Shown piece after piece: positions 19,373 to 30,203 of a stretch of 38,224 nucleotides of DNA. The position numbers were made by a program, and so were the translations under genes. The notes beneath the pieces were generated by a model. The model saw only the letters and a list, made by a program, of their open reading frames with translations. It was not told the origin of the DNA and ran no database searches. Source of the DNA: an uncultured Eubacteriales bacterium (GTDB lineage: Bacteria > Bacillota > Clostridia > Christensenellales > Aristaeellaceae); NCBI GenBank assembly GCA_902793605.1, contig CADBEB010000027.1, positions 1-38,224 of the forward strand, read 5' to 3'. Position 1 is the first letter of the stretch, and every line of letters starts with the position of its first letter.

Positions 19373-20208
19373 GCTTCTTCACCACCCGCTTCTGTTTCTT
19401 CCTTCTTTTCAGCCTTGGCCTTTACTTTGGCTTCCACTTCGGCCTTGACTTCCTCGGCCTTGGCCTTCACCTTCGCCTTGGCTTCCTTGGCGTCGGCTTT
19501 GATTTCCTCGGCCTTGGCTTCCACTTCGGCCTTGACTTCCTCAGCCTTGGCTTCTACTTCAGCCTTGACTTCCTCGGCCTTGGCCTTCACCTTCGCCTTG
19601 GCTTCTTTGGTGTCGGCTTTGATCTCTTCGGCCTTGACTTCCGCTTCTGCCTTGACCGTTTCTGCCTTGGCCTTTACTTCCTCAGCCTTGGCTTCCACGT
19701 CAGCCTTGATCTCCTCAACCTTGGCTTCAACCTTTTCCTTCAGGTCTTCCTCGGCAGCTTTTTCGGAAACAGGTGCTTTTTCAGCAGCCTTGGCTTCCTC
19801 GTTCGCCTTGAAAATCAGCTTGGTCTTCAGGGGGAGCTTGTGGCTGGCCAGGCGCAGGGCTTCGCGGGCGACGTCTTCCGGCACGCCGGCGATTTCGAAC
19901 AGGACCCTGCCGGGCTTGACCACGGCTACCCAGTACTCGGGAGCACCCTTACCGGAACCCATGCGGGTCTCGGCAGGCTTCGCCGTCACCGGTTTGTCGG
20001 GGAAAATCTTGATCCACACCTGACCGCCGCGCTTGGTGTAGCGGGTCAGGGCGATACGGGCCGCTTCAATCTGCTGGCTGGTCACCCAGTGGGGCTCCAT
20101 GGCCTGCAGTCCGTACTCACCGTATGCCAGGACGTTGCCCCTCTGGGCCTTTCCCTTCATGCGGCCGCGGAACTGTTTGCGGTGCTTCACTCTCTTGGGC
20201 ATTAACAT
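19369..20208 (-). CDS. rplP: 50S ribosomal protein L16 (uL16) with a long Ala/Lys/Glu repeat tail
   Basis: A 279-residue protein, about twice the usual 137-145. Residues 1-134 are a complete, ordinary L16: [19 protein letters not shown] near 81, then [11 protein letters not shown] near 120-130. L16 sits near the A-site tRNA and completes 50S maturation. Residues 135-279 are a low-complexity tail of Ala, Lys, Glu and Val. From about 160 on it is built of 11-residue units such as [11 protein letters not shown], plus a 40-residue unit present twice (starting near 194 and 234). It should form one long charged helix or coiled coil, with short Gly-Glu at the end. The frame stays open through the whole tail into the ATGA overlap with rpmC, so this is not a sequencing frameshift into noise. 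SD GGAGGG; 3 bp after rpsC. Confidence 0.93.
   Translation of the reverse strand: MLMPKRVKHRKQFRGRMKGKAQRGNVLAYGEYGLQAMEPHWVTSQQIEAARIALTRYTKRGGQVWIKIFPDKPVTAKPAETRMGSGKGAPEYWVAVVKPGRVLFEIAGVPEDVAREALRLASHKLPLKTKLIFKANEEAKAAEKAPVSEKAAEEDLKEKVEAKVEEIKADVEAKAEEVKAKAETVKAEAEVKAEEIKADTKEAKAKVKAKAEEVKAEVEAKAEEVKAEVEAKAEEIKADAKEAKAKVKAKAEEVKAEVEAKVKAKAEKKEETEAGGEEA
19441..19680. repeat. 120-bp near-tandem repeat inside the rplP tail
   Basis: Bases 19441-19500 and 19561-19620 differ at only about three of 60 positions. The following 60 bases of each unit are also similar but more diverged. The period is 120 bp (40 codons), built from shorter 33-bp units. This is the DNA basis of the repeated L16 tail and a site where copy number could change by slippage or recombination. 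Confidence 0.9.
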
Positions 20209-20211
20209 GGA

Positions 20212-20880
20212 TTATTTTCCCTCCTTCCCGGCGGGGGCTTTCTTCGCCCGGGGCAGGATCTGTCCCTTGTAGATCCAGACCTTGACGCCCAGGCGTCCGT
20301 AGGTGGTCTTCGCTTCCGCGAAACCGTAGTCGATGTTGGCGCGCAGCGTCTGCAGCGGGATGGAACCTTCATGGTAGTGCTCGCTGCGGGCGATGTCCGC
20401 GCCGCCGAGGCGTCCGCTGACCGCGGTCTTGATTCCCTTCACTCCGGGAACCTTCATGCTGCGGCCCTGGGCCTGCTTCATCGCGCGGCGGAAGCTGATG
20501 CGCTTCTCCAGCTGCTGGGCAATGTTCTCGGCAACCAGCTGGGCGTCCGCGTCCGGCTGCTTGATCTCCATCACGTTGATGTGGCAGGGGCGGCCCAGGA
20601 ACTCGGTGATGTTCTTCTTCAGTTCCTCGATGCCCGCGCCGCCGCGGCCGATGATCATGCCGGGCTTGGCGGTGAAGATGTTCACCGTCATGGTTTGCGC
20701 CGTGCGCTCGATATCAATGTGGCTGATTCCGGTGGTGAAGTACTTTTCCTTCAGCATCTTGCGAAGCTTGTAGTCTTCCACCAGATTGTTGGCAAAATCC
20801 TTTTTGCCGGCGTACCAGCGGGTGCTCCAGTCGTAGATTACGCCGACCCGAGCGCCGTGGGGATTAACTTTCTGACCCAT
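20212..20880 (-). CDS. rpsC: 30S ribosomal protein S3 (uS3)
   Basis: A 222-residue mRNA-entry protein: [11 protein letters not shown] near the start, the KH domain with I-I-G-R-G-G-A-G near 75, and the C-terminal domain with [12 protein letters not shown] near 156. 18 bp after rplV, 3 bp before rplP. Confidence 0.97.
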   Translation of the reverse strand: MGQKVNPHGARVGVIYDWSTRWYAGKKDFANNLVEDYKLRKMLKEKYFTTGISHIDIERTAQTMTVNIFTAKPGMIIGRGGAGIEELKKNITEFLGRPCHINVMEIKQPDADAQLVAENIAQQLEKRISFRRAMKQAQGRSMKVPGVKGIKTAVSGRLGGADIARSEHYHEGSIPLQTLRANIDYGFAEAKTTYGRLGVKVWIYKGQILPRAKKAPAGKEGK

Positions 20881-20898
20881 GTCTTCTCCTCCTTCGCC

Positions 20899-21282
20899 TT
20901 ACTTCTGGTCCAGCACCACGCTGATGTGGCTGGTGCGCTTGAGCATCGGTGACGCGCTGCCGCGGCTGCGGGCAACGTAGCGCTTCAGCGTAGGACCGGG
21001 GTTGGCGTACACTTCAGCGACATAGAGGTTTTCACGGTTCAGTTCCTGGTTGTTCACCGCGTTGGCGATCGCGCTGTTCAGCACCTTCAGGACCTCGGGG
21101 CTCGCGGCCTTGGGGGTGTACTGCAGGATCGCGGCGGCTTCATCCACGCTCTTCCCGCGGATCAGATCGATCACGATCTTCACCTTCCGAGGAGAGATGC
21201 GAATGTACTTGGCATGGGCCTGCGGACGCTTGTCGGCGTTCGCCTTGCGGGCCGCTGCCTTTTCTTTCGAATGGGTAGCCAT
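20899..21282 (-). CDS. rplV: 50S ribosomal protein L22 (uL22)
   Basis: A 127-residue tunnel-lining protein. The L22 core starts at about residue 23 ([13 protein letters not shown]) and includes the tunnel hairpin [13 protein letters not shown] near 95. About 20 extra Lys/Ala-rich residues precede the core. The start is supported by GAGGAGG 8 bases upstream, so the extension seems real. 21 bp after rpsS. Confidence 0.96.
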   Translation of the reverse strand: MATHSKEKAAARKANADKRPQAHAKYIRISPRKVKIVIDLIRGKSVDEAAAILQYTPKAASPEVLKVLNSAIANAVNNQELNRENLYVAEVYANPGPTLKRYVARSRGSASPMLKRTSHISVVLDQK

Positions 21283-21303
21283 TTCGTTTTTCCTCCTCTT
21301 TTA

Positions 21304-21582
21304 TTACTTCCGCGCGCTGTTCTTGTCCCCGGCATGGCCGCGGAAGGTGCGGGTGGGGGCGAACTCGCCCAGTTTATGGCCGACCATGTCTTCCGTGACA
21401 TAGACCGGAACGTGCTTCCGTCCGTCATGCACGGCCACGGTGTGGCCCACGAACTCGGGGAAGATGGTGCTGGAACGGCTCCAGGTCTTCACGACCGCTT
21501 TTTTGCCGCTCGCATTCATCTCATTGATGCGCTTCATCAGCGCGCCCTCTACATAAGGGCCCTTTTTAACGGAACGACTCAT
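21304..21582 (-). CDS. rpsS: 30S ribosomal protein S19 (uS19)
   Basis: A 92-residue protein of the 30S head: [11 protein letters not shown], then [16 protein letters not shown] near 47 and [12 protein letters not shown] near 72. 17 bp after rplB. Confidence 0.98.
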   Translation of the reverse strand: MSRSVKKGPYVEGALMKRINEMNASGKKAVVKTWSRSSTIFPEFVGHTVAVHDGRKHVPVYVTEDMVGHKLGEFAPTRTFRGHAGDKNSARK

Positions 21583-21599
21583 TTCTTCAGGTGCCTCCT

Positions 21600-22430
21600 T
21601 TACTTACTGGCGCGCTTGACGATCATCTTGTTGGAATACTTCTTGTGCTTCCTGGTCTTCAGGCCCAGCGCAGGCTTGCCCCAGGGAGTCACAGGAGCAG
21701 GCATACCGACGGGGCTCTTGCCCTCGCCGCCGCCGTGCGGATGGTCGCAGGGGTTCATGACCACGCCGCGGACGGTGGGCCGGATGCCCATGTGGCGGAC
21801 GCGGCCGGCTTTGCCCAGGCGGACGTTCTCATGGTCGGTATTGCCGACGGTGCCGATGGTCGCCTTGGCGTTCAGCGGCAGCTTGCGCATCTCACCGCTG
21901 GGGAGACGCACCTGCGCGAAACCGTTTTCCTTCGCCATCAGCTGGGCGCTCATACCGGCACTGCGTACCAGCTGACCGCCGCGGCCGGGCTTCAGCTCCA
22001 GGTTGTGGATCAGGGTACCGACGGGGATGTTGCTGATCGGCAGCGCGTTGCCGGGTTTGATGTCCGCGGTTTCGCTGGAGATCACGGTGTCCCCGACCTT
22101 CAGCCCCAGGGGGGCCAGGATGTAGCGCTTCTCGCCGTCCGCATAGACCAGCAGGGCGATGAAGGCGCTCCGGTTCGGGTCGTATTCAATCGCTTTGACC
22201 TTGGCGGGAATGTCCACCTTGTCGCGCTTGAAGTCAATGATGCGGTACTTCCGCTTGTTGCCGCCGCCCTGGTGACGGACGGTGATCTTGCCCTGCTTGT
22301 TCCGGCCGCTGTTCTTCTTCAGAACCTCGGTCAGGCTCTTCTCGGGCGTCTTCTTGGTAACCTCTTCAAAGGTCAGAACCGACATATTCCGCCGGGCGGG
22401 CGAAGTCGGCTTGTAAACTCGAATAGCCAT
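21600..22430 (-). CDS. rplB: 50S ribosomal protein L2 (uL2)
   Basis: A 276-residue protein close to the peptidyl transferase centre. It has the long basic N-terminus ([14 protein letters not shown]) and the conserved G-G-G-E-G segment after D-H-P-H near 228-235 that contacts 23S rRNA. Normal length. 21 bp after rplW, with GGGAGGAG upstream. Confidence 0.98.
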   Translation of the reverse strand: MAIRVYKPTSPARRNMSVLTFEEVTKKTPEKSLTEVLKKNSGRNKQGKITVRHQGGGNKRKYRIIDFKRDKVDIPAKVKAIEYDPNRSAFIALLVYADGEKRYILAPLGLKVGDTVISSETADIKPGNALPISNIPVGTLIHNLELKPGRGGQLVRSAGMSAQLMAKENGFAQVRLPSGEMRKLPLNAKATIGTVGNTDHENVRLGKAGRVRHMGIRPTVRGVVMNPCDHPHGGGEGKSPVGMPAPVTPWGKPALGLKTRKHKKYSNKMIVKRASK

Positions 22431-22451
22431 TTTTTCGTCTCCTCCCTTGCG

Positions 22452-22757
22452 TTACTGTGCCATGCCTTCGAAGAACTTGATGGGCTTGGAGTCCTTCTTC
22501 AGGATCACATAGGCTTTCTTGGTTTCGGGGGTCATGCCCTGGGTGCGGCCCTGGCGCTTCATCTTGCCGATGGTGCGCACGGTGTTGACCTTGGCCACTT
22601 TCACGCCGTCATCCTTGAACACTTCTTCCACGGCGCTCTTGATCTCGGCCTTGTTGGCCTTGATGTCGACTTCGAAGACGTAGCGCTTCTCGTCGATCCC
22701 TTCGTACGCCTTTTCCGTCAGGACGGGGCGCTTGATGATATCATGGGGGTTCTTCAT
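22452..22757 (-). CDS. rplW: 50S ribosomal protein L23 (uL23)
   Basis: A 101-residue protein at the tunnel exit, the docking site for SRP and trigger factor: [16 protein letters not shown] near the start. I take the ATG at 22757 (GGAGG 7 bases upstream, 4-bp overlap with the rplD stop). A longer frame beginning seven codons earlier adds residues not found in L23. Confidence 0.96.
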   Translation of the reverse strand: MKNPHDIIKRPVLTEKAYEGIDEKRYVFEVDIKANKAEIKSAVEEVFKDDGVKVAKVNTVRTIGKMKRQGRTQGMTPETKKAYVILKKDSKPIKFFEGMAQ

Positions 22758-23377
22758 GCGTACACCTCCTCGACGCACTCCTTGGCGGCAACGGTCATGA
22801 CCAGCTTGCCGGCGTTCAGGATGTCGTAAACATTCAGGGTGTTCACGTAGCTCACCTTGGCCTGGGGCAGGTTCGCGGCCGCGCGGACGATGTTCTCTTC
22901 CCGCTCGGGCAGGACCACCAGGGCCTTCTTCTCGGCCTGCAGCTTCTTCAGCGTTTCGGCCATGAGCTTCGTCTTGGCTTCCTTCAGCTCCAGCTTGTCG
23001 ACCACGATGATCTCGCCGGCGTTCAGCTTGGCGGTCAGCGCGCTCTTGAAGGCCAGGCGGCGAATCTTCTTGTTCACGGCCAGGTCATAATCCCGGGGCT
23101 TGGGGGCGAATACCACGCCGCCGTGCTTGAACTGCGGAGCGCGGTTGCCATGGTGCCGGGCATTACCGGTGCCCTTCTGGCGATAGATCTTCCGGCCGCC
23201 TCCGCGGACTTCGCCGCGGGTGAGGGCGCTCTGCGTGCCCTGGCGCTGGGCTGCCAGATAGGAGCGGACCATCAGGTGCATCGCGCTTTCATTGATCGGA
23301 GCCGCGAAGATTTCGTCGCTCAGCTCAACCTCGCCGATGGTCTTTCCTTCCATATTATAAAGTGCAGTCTTTGCCAT
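22754..23377 (-). CDS. rplD: 50S ribosomal protein L4 (uL4)
   Basis: A 207-residue tunnel protein. The extended loop carries [17 protein letters not shown] near 59, and the globular part P-K-P-R-D-Y near 92. In E. coli L4 also represses its own operon; the S10 leader here is long enough for control, but a matching structure was not identified. 24 bp after rplC. Confidence 0.97.
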   Translation of the reverse strand: MAKTALYNMEGKTIGEVELSDEIFAAPINESAMHLMVRSYLAAQRQGTQSALTRGEVRGGGRKIYRQKGTGNARHHGNRAPQFKHGGVVFAPKPRDYDLAVNKKIRRLAFKSALTAKLNAGEIIVVDKLELKEAKTKLMAETLKKLQAEKKALVVLPEREENIVRAAANLPQAKVSYVNTLNVYDILNAGKLVMTVAAKECVEEVYA

Positions 23378-23401
23378 CTCTTTTCTCCTCCTTGCTCAGC
23401 T

Positions 23402-24043
23402 TCAGGCCTTGCAGGTGTCGCGGATGATCAGCAGACCTTCGTTGGGGCCGGGCACAGCGCCCTTGACCAGCAGCAGGTTGCGTTCCGCGTCCACCTGGAC
23501 GACTTCCAGGTTCTGCACCGTGACCCGGTCCACACCGTAGTGGCCGGCCATGTGCTTGTTCTTGAACACGCGGCTGGGGTCGGAGTTCGCGCTCAGGGAA
23601 CCGACGCCGCGGTGATACTTGGAGCCGTGAGCCATGGGGCCGGTGTGCTGGTTCCAGCGCTGGATGGCGCCGGTGTATCCGTGACCCTTGCTGGTTCCGG
23701 TGATGTCGATCTTGTCACCCTGGGCGAACTGGTCGCACTTCAGGACGTCGCCGACTTTGTAACCGCTGCAGTCGTCGAACCGGAATTCGCGCAGGGTGCG
23801 CTTGGCTTCGACGCCGGCCTTTTTGAAGTGGCCGAGCTCGGGTTTGGTCAGCAGCTTCTTGGCGCGGTTTTCGGTGATCTCGCCGAAACCGACCTGAACG
23901 GCTTCGTAGCCGTCGCTCTCAACAGTTTTGGTCTGCACAACCGTGCAGGGGCCCGCTTCAATCACGGTGACCGGTACCAGGCGGCCGTCTTCAGTGAAGA
24001 CCTGCGTCATGCCGATCTTTTTGCCCACGATCGCTTTCTTCAT
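23402..24043 (-). CDS. rplC: 50S ribosomal protein L3 (uL3)
   Basis: A 213-residue early assembly protein: [16 protein letters not shown] at the start and the central finger with [12 protein letters not shown] and G-P-M-A-H-G-S-K near 120-145 reaching toward the peptidyl transferase centre. 19 bp after rpsJ, with AGGAGG upstream. Confidence 0.97.
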   Translation of the reverse strand: MKKAIVGKKIGMTQVFTEDGRLVPVTVIEAGPCTVVQTKTVESDGYEAVQVGFGEITENRAKKLLTKPELGHFKKAGVEAKRTLREFRFDDCSGYKVGDVLKCDQFAQGDKIDITGTSKGHGYTGAIQRWNQHTGPMAHGSKYHRGVGSLSANSDPSRVFKNKHMAGHYGVDRVTVQNLEVVQVDAERNLLLVKGAVPGPNEGLLIIRDTCKA

Positions 24044-24062
24044 TTTATTCGTTCCTCCTGCC

Positions 24063-24371
24063 TCACAGTTTCATTTCGATTTCGACACCAGCAGGAAGAT
24101 CAAGCTTCATCATGGCGTCCACCGTCTTGGGGTTCGGGTTATTGATGTCGATCAGCCGCTTATGGGTGCGGCGCTCGAACTGTTCGCGGCTGTCCTTGTA
24201 CTTGTGCACAGCGCGAAGGATCGTAACGATCTCCCTTTCCGTCGGGAGCGGGATGGGGCCGGAGACACGGGCACCGGTCCGCTTGGCGGTCTCGACGATG
24301 CGCTCTGCGCTCTGGTCGATCAGTTTGTGCTCGTAGCTCTTCAGCTTGATACGGATTTTCTGGTTGGCCAT
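24063..24371 (-). CDS. rpsJ: 30S ribosomal protein S10 (uS10), first gene of the operon
   Basis: A 102-residue protein: [15 protein letters not shown] at the start, then G-P-I-P-L-P-T near 40 and T-H-K-R-L-I-D near 73. The start at 24371 has GAGGAGG upstream and matches S10. The same frame is open for 48 codons further upstream, but this part lies in the leader and has no ribosome binding site. It is transcribed from the promoter at 24542-24570; no tuf gene precedes it. Confidence 0.97.
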   Translation of the reverse strand: MANQKIRIKLKSYEHKLIDQSAERIVETAKRTGARVSGPIPLPTEREIVTILRAVHKYKDSREQFERRTHKRLIDINNPNPKTVDAMMKLDLPAGVEIEMKL

Positions 24372-24541
24372 TCCTGTTAACCTCCTCAATTCGTTCTCGT
24401 TTGCGTTCCCGGGATCCGCTGCAGGTGCAGACCCTTTTGACGCTTTCGAGTCCGTCGCCCGATCTGCGGGCTGGTCCATGATAATTACCCGTCTGGCCGG
24501 ACGGCAACTTACCACTTCATCCCTAAACAGACAACAGGCAA
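24372..24541 (-). promoter_or_regulatory. Untranslated leader of the S10 operon
   Basis: About 165 bases separate the likely transcription start from the rpsJ start. The stretch holds a small hairpin (CCGTC/GACGG near 24490-24505) and GC-rich segments that could pair. It may carry operon-wide control, but I recognise no known leader motif or T tract that would act as an attenuator. Confidence 0.5.
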
Positions 24542-24570
24542 ATTATACATGAACCGTTTCTTTATTTCAA
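24542..24570 (-). promoter_or_regulatory. Promoter of the S10-spc operon
   Basis: On the minus strand: -35 TTGAAA (24570-24565), 17-bp spacer, -10 TATAAT (24547-24542). The region just upstream is rich in A and T runs (24571-24620), like an UP element that would strengthen it. Confidence 0.85.
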
Positions 24571-24826
24571 GAGGTAAATACGGGTTATTTGAAAAAAATT
24601 TCGTCATTTTTCAACTTTTTGGTCTCCCGGAAACTGCCATTTTTATGGTTGTCCGGAGGTTATTATTGCACACTTATACGGGTGTATCCTGTTTTTCCCG
24701 TCTCAGGCCGTTTTCCGGTTTTTTACCGGTCAGATTTCTGATTTTTCTTTTTTTATCCCTTTATTTGCGCCGTTTTTAACGTCGCATTGTGTACACGCCT
24801 TCTTGAGTGTCTATTTACAGGCGCGG
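24571..24826. other. AT-rich spacer between the S10 promoter and the YdiF gene terminator
   Basis: A 256-bp stretch without a credible gene. It has long T runs on the plus strand (A runs on the minus strand) and one small hairpin, CCGGT/ACCGG at 24715-24729. Beyond a probable UP element next to the S10 promoter, I see nothing I can name. Confidence 0.6.
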
Positions 24827-24847
24827 AAAAGGGGCCTTTCCGGCCCC
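24827..24847 (-). terminator. Terminator after the YdiF-type ABC-F gene
   Basis: GGGGCC and GGCCCC (24831-24836, 24842-24847, 5-base loop) followed on the minus strand by TTTT. It closes the soj-parB...ydiF gene series about 50 bp past the stop codon. Confidence 0.8.
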
Positions 24848-24895
24848 TGTTTCCGATGGATTTCAATATCCTGTATATACAGCGGCGGATCACCG

Positions 24896-26800
<1,905 letters not shown>

Positions 26801-26804
26801 TGCC

Positions 26805-27614
26805 TTATGCTCTTTCTTTCAGTATAAACACGCTGCCGACCTCGTCCCGCAGCGCCACCTGCAGCCGCACGTCCTCGCCGTCGCGGATGCCTTCCCGCTC
26901 CAGCGCCCCGCGGGAGACCTTCCGCGCCAGGGTCGGCGTATTGTTTTCCGCGCTCAGGTGTCCCAGGATCACGTCCGAGGTGCCGGCGGCGACAAGGCGC
27001 AGCAGCGCTTCCGAGCAGGCCTCGTTGCTCAGGTGTCCGTGGTCCCCCAGGATCCGCGCCTTCAGCGCCGAAGAATAGCGGGGATTTGCCCGGAGCATAT
27101 CCGGATCATGGTTGCTCTCCAGCAGCACCAGCGTGCTGCCTGCCACGTTCGACCAGACCTCGTCCGAAAACCAGCCCAGGTCCGTCGCCGTGGACACGCT
27201 CACTCCGCCGCCATACAGGCGGAAGCCCACCGGGTCCGCCGCGTCGTGCGGGATCGAAAAGGGCACCACGCCTACGGAGCCCAGGTAAAAATCCCGGCCC
27301 GCCGCAATCTCCCGCTTCATGTCCGCCGGGATCTTCCCGATCTTGCCCTCCATCGCCTCCCAGGTATCGTGGGTGGCATAGACCGGCAGGTGGTATTTCC
27401 GCGCCAGCACGCCGGCGCCGGCAATATGGTCGCTGTGTTCATGCGTGATCAGCACGCCGCTGATGGTCCGGATATCCGCCCCGATCCCCTTTAGCGCGTC
27501 TTCGATCGTTTTGCCCGACTTGCCCGCGTCGATCAGCAGGCGCGTCTCCCCGTACTGGCAGAACAGCGCGTTGCCGCTCGAACCCGAAAAAAGGGGGCAG
27601 AAGTACATATCCAT
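26805..27614 (-). CDS. yycJ: MBL-fold hydrolase, WalJ/YycJ type
   Basis: A 269-residue metallo-beta-lactamase-fold protein: the motif T-H-E-H-S-D-H near 57-63, an aspartate in T-D-L-G-W and H-D-P-D-M-L, and the family segment G-D-H-G-H-L-S-N-E-A near 190. In Bacillus YycJ (WalJ) accompanies the WalRK cell-wall regulators and probably acts as a 5'-exonuclease on DNA. No walR or walK is next to it here. 36 bp after licD and 4 bp before ydiF. The start near C-P-L-F-S-G-S-S-G-N fits the family. Confidence 0.9.
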   Translation of the reverse strand: MDMYFCPLFSGSSGNALFCQYGETRLLIDAGKSGKTIEDALKGIGADIRTISGVLITHEHSDHIAGAGVLARKYHLPVYATHDTWEAMEGKIGKIPADMKREIAAGRDFYLGSVGVVPFSIPHDAADPVGFRLYGGGVSVSTATDLGWFSDEVWSNVAGSTLVLLESNHDPDMLRANPRYSSALKARILGDHGHLSNEACSEALLRLVAAGTSDVILGHLSAENNTPTLARKVSRGALEREGIRDGEDVRLQVALRDEVGSVFILKERA

Positions 27615-27650
27615 ACTTTTACTCTCCCCCCTTCTCTTTATTTTGCCGGA

Positions 27651-28394
27651 TCAAAGATCCAGATGCTTTGCGACCCGCTCCTCCACCGGCGGCGGCGTCA
27701 TGTAGTCCGGCCCGAACAGGACCGTCAGCACTTCGTCGTACTTCTTCGGGATCAGGCACTCCACGTCCTCGAACGGTGCCCGGATCTTCTCCGCGAACTG
27801 CTCCGGATGCCACACATGCGTCATCAGTTCAAACGCGCCGTTGGACATGTGCAGGTCGTTCCCCCTGCGGATCTTCGTCGAGACCTTCTCGTACCGTTTT
27901 GCCTTCCAGGCATAGGAAAACGGTAGCCCCAGCAAATGGGTCGCCCGCAGCAGGATCCTGTTTTTCAGTCCGAAGCGGCTGTAGTCCACGTTCTTTTTCA
28001 TCATGCCCTGGAGGAGATGCAGGTGCAGCAGGTGCATCTTCCGCCGGATCCCCTCCGGGGGCAGCGGATCCAGGATAAAGAAATCCGTGAAGGCGGCCGC
28101 CTTCTCCGGATCCCGGTTCATGACCCGCGGCGTCCAGGTGTCCAGGTAGGTCAGCTCAAACCGGGGATCGCATTCCTCCGGGTAGATCTGCCGGAACTTG
28201 GTGAACTCGTCCCGCGTCATCAGCAGGTCCACGTCGTCGTCCCAGGGGATAAAGCCCTTGTGGCGCACGCAGCCCAGCAGGGTTCCGCACATCAGGTTGT
28301 ATTCAATGCCGTACCGGTCGCAGATCGCGGTGATATCCCGCAGCTGCTCCAGCAGTTCCTCGTGGATCTCCTCCAGCGTCAGTTCCCTTTTCAT
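27651..28394 (-). CDS. licD: LicD-family phosphotransferase
   Basis: A 247-residue protein with the LicD core: G-T-L-L-G-C-V-R near 37 and F-I-P-W-D-D-D-V-D near 48, the nucleotidyltransferase-fold Asp motif. LicD proteins transfer phosphocholine or another phospho-group onto teichoic acid, lipopolysaccharide or capsule. The donor cannot be read from sequence; there is no licABC choline set in the window. The start overlaps the stop of the second transketolase gene by 4 bp, tying it to the split transketolase and the sugar transferase as a surface-glycan group. Confidence 0.9.
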   Translation of the reverse strand: MKRELTLEEIHEELLEQLRDITAICDRYGIEYNLMCGTLLGCVRHKGFIPWDDDVDLLMTRDEFTKFRQIYPEECDPRFELTYLDTWTPRVMNRDPEKAAAFTDFFILDPLPPEGIRRKMHLLHLHLLQGMMKKNVDYSRFGLKNRILLRATHLLGLPFSYAWKAKRYEKVSTKIRRGNDLHMSNGAFELMTHVWHPEQFAEKIRAPFEDVECLIPKKYDEVLTVLFGPDYMTPPPVEERVAKHLDL

Positions 28395-29329
28395 CCGTCC
28401 TGCCTCTTACCGTCCAGCAGCTCCTCCGCCTTCGCGGCGATCGCTGCTCCGTCCATTCCGTAAGTCTGCCGCAGATACTGCTGGTCGCCCACGACCGTGG
28501 CAAAGCAGTCCTGCAGGCCGATCCGCCTGACGCGGCAGCCGTTTCCCTCTTCCGCGGCGATCTCACAGACCGCGCTTCCGAAGCCGCCGGCCACCGTGTT
28601 CTCCTCCACCGTTACCAGGACGCGGAAGGAAGCGAGCAGCCCGTTCACCGTCTCCTTATCCAGCGGTTTCAGGCAGGGGAAGCTGACGACTTTCGCGCTG
28701 ATCCCCTTTTCCGCCAGCCGCTCCGCGGCGTCCATTGCCTGCGTCAGGATGCCTCCCGCGCTCAGCAGGGCGATGTCCGATCCTTCCCGCAGCGTCAACG
28801 CCTTCGGGATCGTCCAGCCTTCCACCGGCGCCGGATGGACCTTCGGCTCGTTGCCGCGCCCCAGGCGCAGGTAGCAGGTGCCGGGGATCCGGAGCATTGC
28901 CCGCGTTACGGCTTCGGTCTCCGCCGGGTCGCCGGGCGTAAAGCAGCAGACGTCCGGGATCGCCCGCATCACGCTCATGTCCTCCGTCGCGTGATGGCTC
29001 ATGCCGAGGCTGCCGTAGACGAATCCGCCGCCGACGCAGACGATCTTCACGTCCGCACGGTGATACGCGCAGTCGTTCCTGATCTGCTCGAGCGGGCGCA
29101 GCGTCGGGAAGTTGCCGATCGAATATACGATCACGGTCCTTCCGGTAGCGGCAAGGCCCGCGGCCATGCTGACCATGCCCTGCTCGGCGATGCCGGCGTT
29201 CACCATCCGGTCCGGGAAGCGCTCCCACAGAGGCCGGAGCACGCCAAAACCCAGGTCGCCCGTGATCAGGACGATCCTGTCGTTCCGCTCCATCTCCTCC
29301 GTCAGGACCCGCACAAATGCGTCTCTCAC
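28391..29329 (-). CDS. Transketolase-like protein, C-terminal half (split subunit)
   Basis: A 312-residue protein made of the pyrimidine-binding and C-terminal domains of transketolase/DXPS-type enzymes: D-A-F at the start, I-V-L-I-T-G-D-L-G near 18, R-M-V-N-A-G-I-A-E-Q near 40 with the glutamate that activates thiamine diphosphate, and S-H-H-A-T-E-D near 110. I place the start at GTG 29329 (GGAGG upstream), giving a 4-bp GTGA overlap with the N-terminal half. Residues upstream of this in the same frame are not conserved-looking. It must work with the preceding gene as one enzyme. Confidence 0.9.
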   Translation of the reverse strand: MRDAFVRVLTEEMERNDRIVLITGDLGFGVLRPLWERFPDRMVNAGIAEQGMVSMAAGLAATGRTVIVYSIGNFPTLRPLEQIRNDCAYHRADVKIVCVGGGFVYGSLGMSHHATEDMSVMRAIPDVCCFTPGDPAETEAVTRAMLRIPGTCYLRLGRGNEPKVHPAPVEGWTIPKALTLREGSDIALLSAGGILTQAMDAAERLAEKGISAKVVSFPCLKPLDKETVNGLLASFRVLVTVEENTVAGGFGSAVCEIAAEEGNGCRVRRIGLQDCFATVVGDQQYLRQTYGMDGAAIAAKAEELLDGKRQDG

Positions 29330-30201
29330 GGTCTCTGTGCCTCCAGTTCCGCCAGCGCTGCCTCGTATTCCTCTCCCTGCGGCGTCCGGTAATGCCACAG
29401 GATGTTGTTCTCCATAAACGATACGCCCCTGCCCTTCACGGTATGCGCCAGGATGACGGACGGTTTTCCGCTTCCGGCGTTGCCCTTCGCCCGGTCAAAG
29501 GCCGCTTTCAGCGCCTCCGTGTCGTGGCCGTCAACGCTCTCGGCATTCCAGCCGAAATCCCGCCACTTCTGTTCGAAGGGCTCCAGCTTCAGGGTCTTCT
29601 CCACCGTGGTCAGGCTCTGCATATGGTTGTAGTCCACCACCGCGACCAGTCGGTCCAGACCGTACTGCGCCGCCTGCAGGGCACTCTCCCAGACGGAGCC
29701 TTCATCGCATTCGCCGTCTCCCAGGACCACAAAGGTCCGCCAGGGCGCACGGTCCATCCTGGCGCCCAGCGCCATGCCGACGCCGATGCCCAGCCCGTGC
29801 CCGAGCGCGCCGGTGGAAACCTCCACGCCCGGTACGCCCTTATGGCTCACATGGCCGGACAGCACCGACCCGTTCGCGTAATGCGTCTTCAGCTGTTCCA
29901 CAGGAAAAAAGCCGGTCTCCGCCAGCGCGGAGTATACCGCGCTTCCCGCGTGTCCCTTGCTCAGGATCAGGCGGTCCCGGTCCGGCTTTTTCGGATCCTT
30001 CGGATCCACGTTCAGCACGGAGGTATAGAGCACGGCGATGATCTCCGCCACGCTGAGTACGCTGCCGATGTGGCTTCCGCGGCTCAGGTGGGTCATCTCC
30101 AGGCCGTTCCTGCGGATCAGCCAGGCCAGCACCCGGGGGTCGCTCACATCCGGCTTCCCCTCCGGGAATCCGCTGTGCACCCGTGCTTCATAGCTCTCCA
30201 T
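29326..30201 (-). CDS. Transketolase-like protein, N-terminal half (split subunit)
   Basis: A 291-residue thiamine-diphosphate-binding half: G-H-A-G-S-A-V-Y near 73, T-G-A-L-G-H-G-L-G near 120, and the diphosphate/Mg motif G-D-G-E-C-D-E-G-S-V-W-E near 156 with D-Y-N-H. The start is ATG 30201 with AAGGAG 5 bases upstream, 2 bp after the sugar transferase stop; the open frame further up is a shadow of that gene. Split pairs of this kind include apulose-4-phosphate transketolase and glycan-associated enzymes. The true substrate is unknown. Confidence 0.9.
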   Translation of the reverse strand: MESYEARVHSGFPEGKPDVSDPRVLAWLIRRNGLEMTHLSRGSHIGSVLSVAEIIAVLYTSVLNVDPKDPKKPDRDRLILSKGHAGSAVYSALAETGFFPVEQLKTHYANGSVLSGHVSHKGVPGVEVSTGALGHGLGIGVGMALGARMDRAPWRTFVVLGDGECDEGSVWESALQAAQYGLDRLVAVVDYNHMQSLTTVEKTLKLEPFEQKWRDFGWNAESVDGHDTEALKAAFDRAKGNAGSGKPSVILAHTVKGRGVSFMENNILWHYRTPQGEEYEAALAELEAQRP

Positions 30202-30203
30202 GC

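Noticed and set aside
19369..19804. Frameshift or contamination as the source of the L16 tail.
   Set aside because: The frame stays open for 145 codons with a consistent repeat, ends exactly in the ATGA overlap with rpmC, and a random frame would not give such regular Ala/Lys/Glu units.
24372..24515. A 48-codon in-frame N-terminal extension of rpsJ.
   Set aside because: S10 homology begins at the ATG at 24371, which has GAGGAGG. The upstream part lies in the leader, has no ribosome binding site and no S10-like residues.
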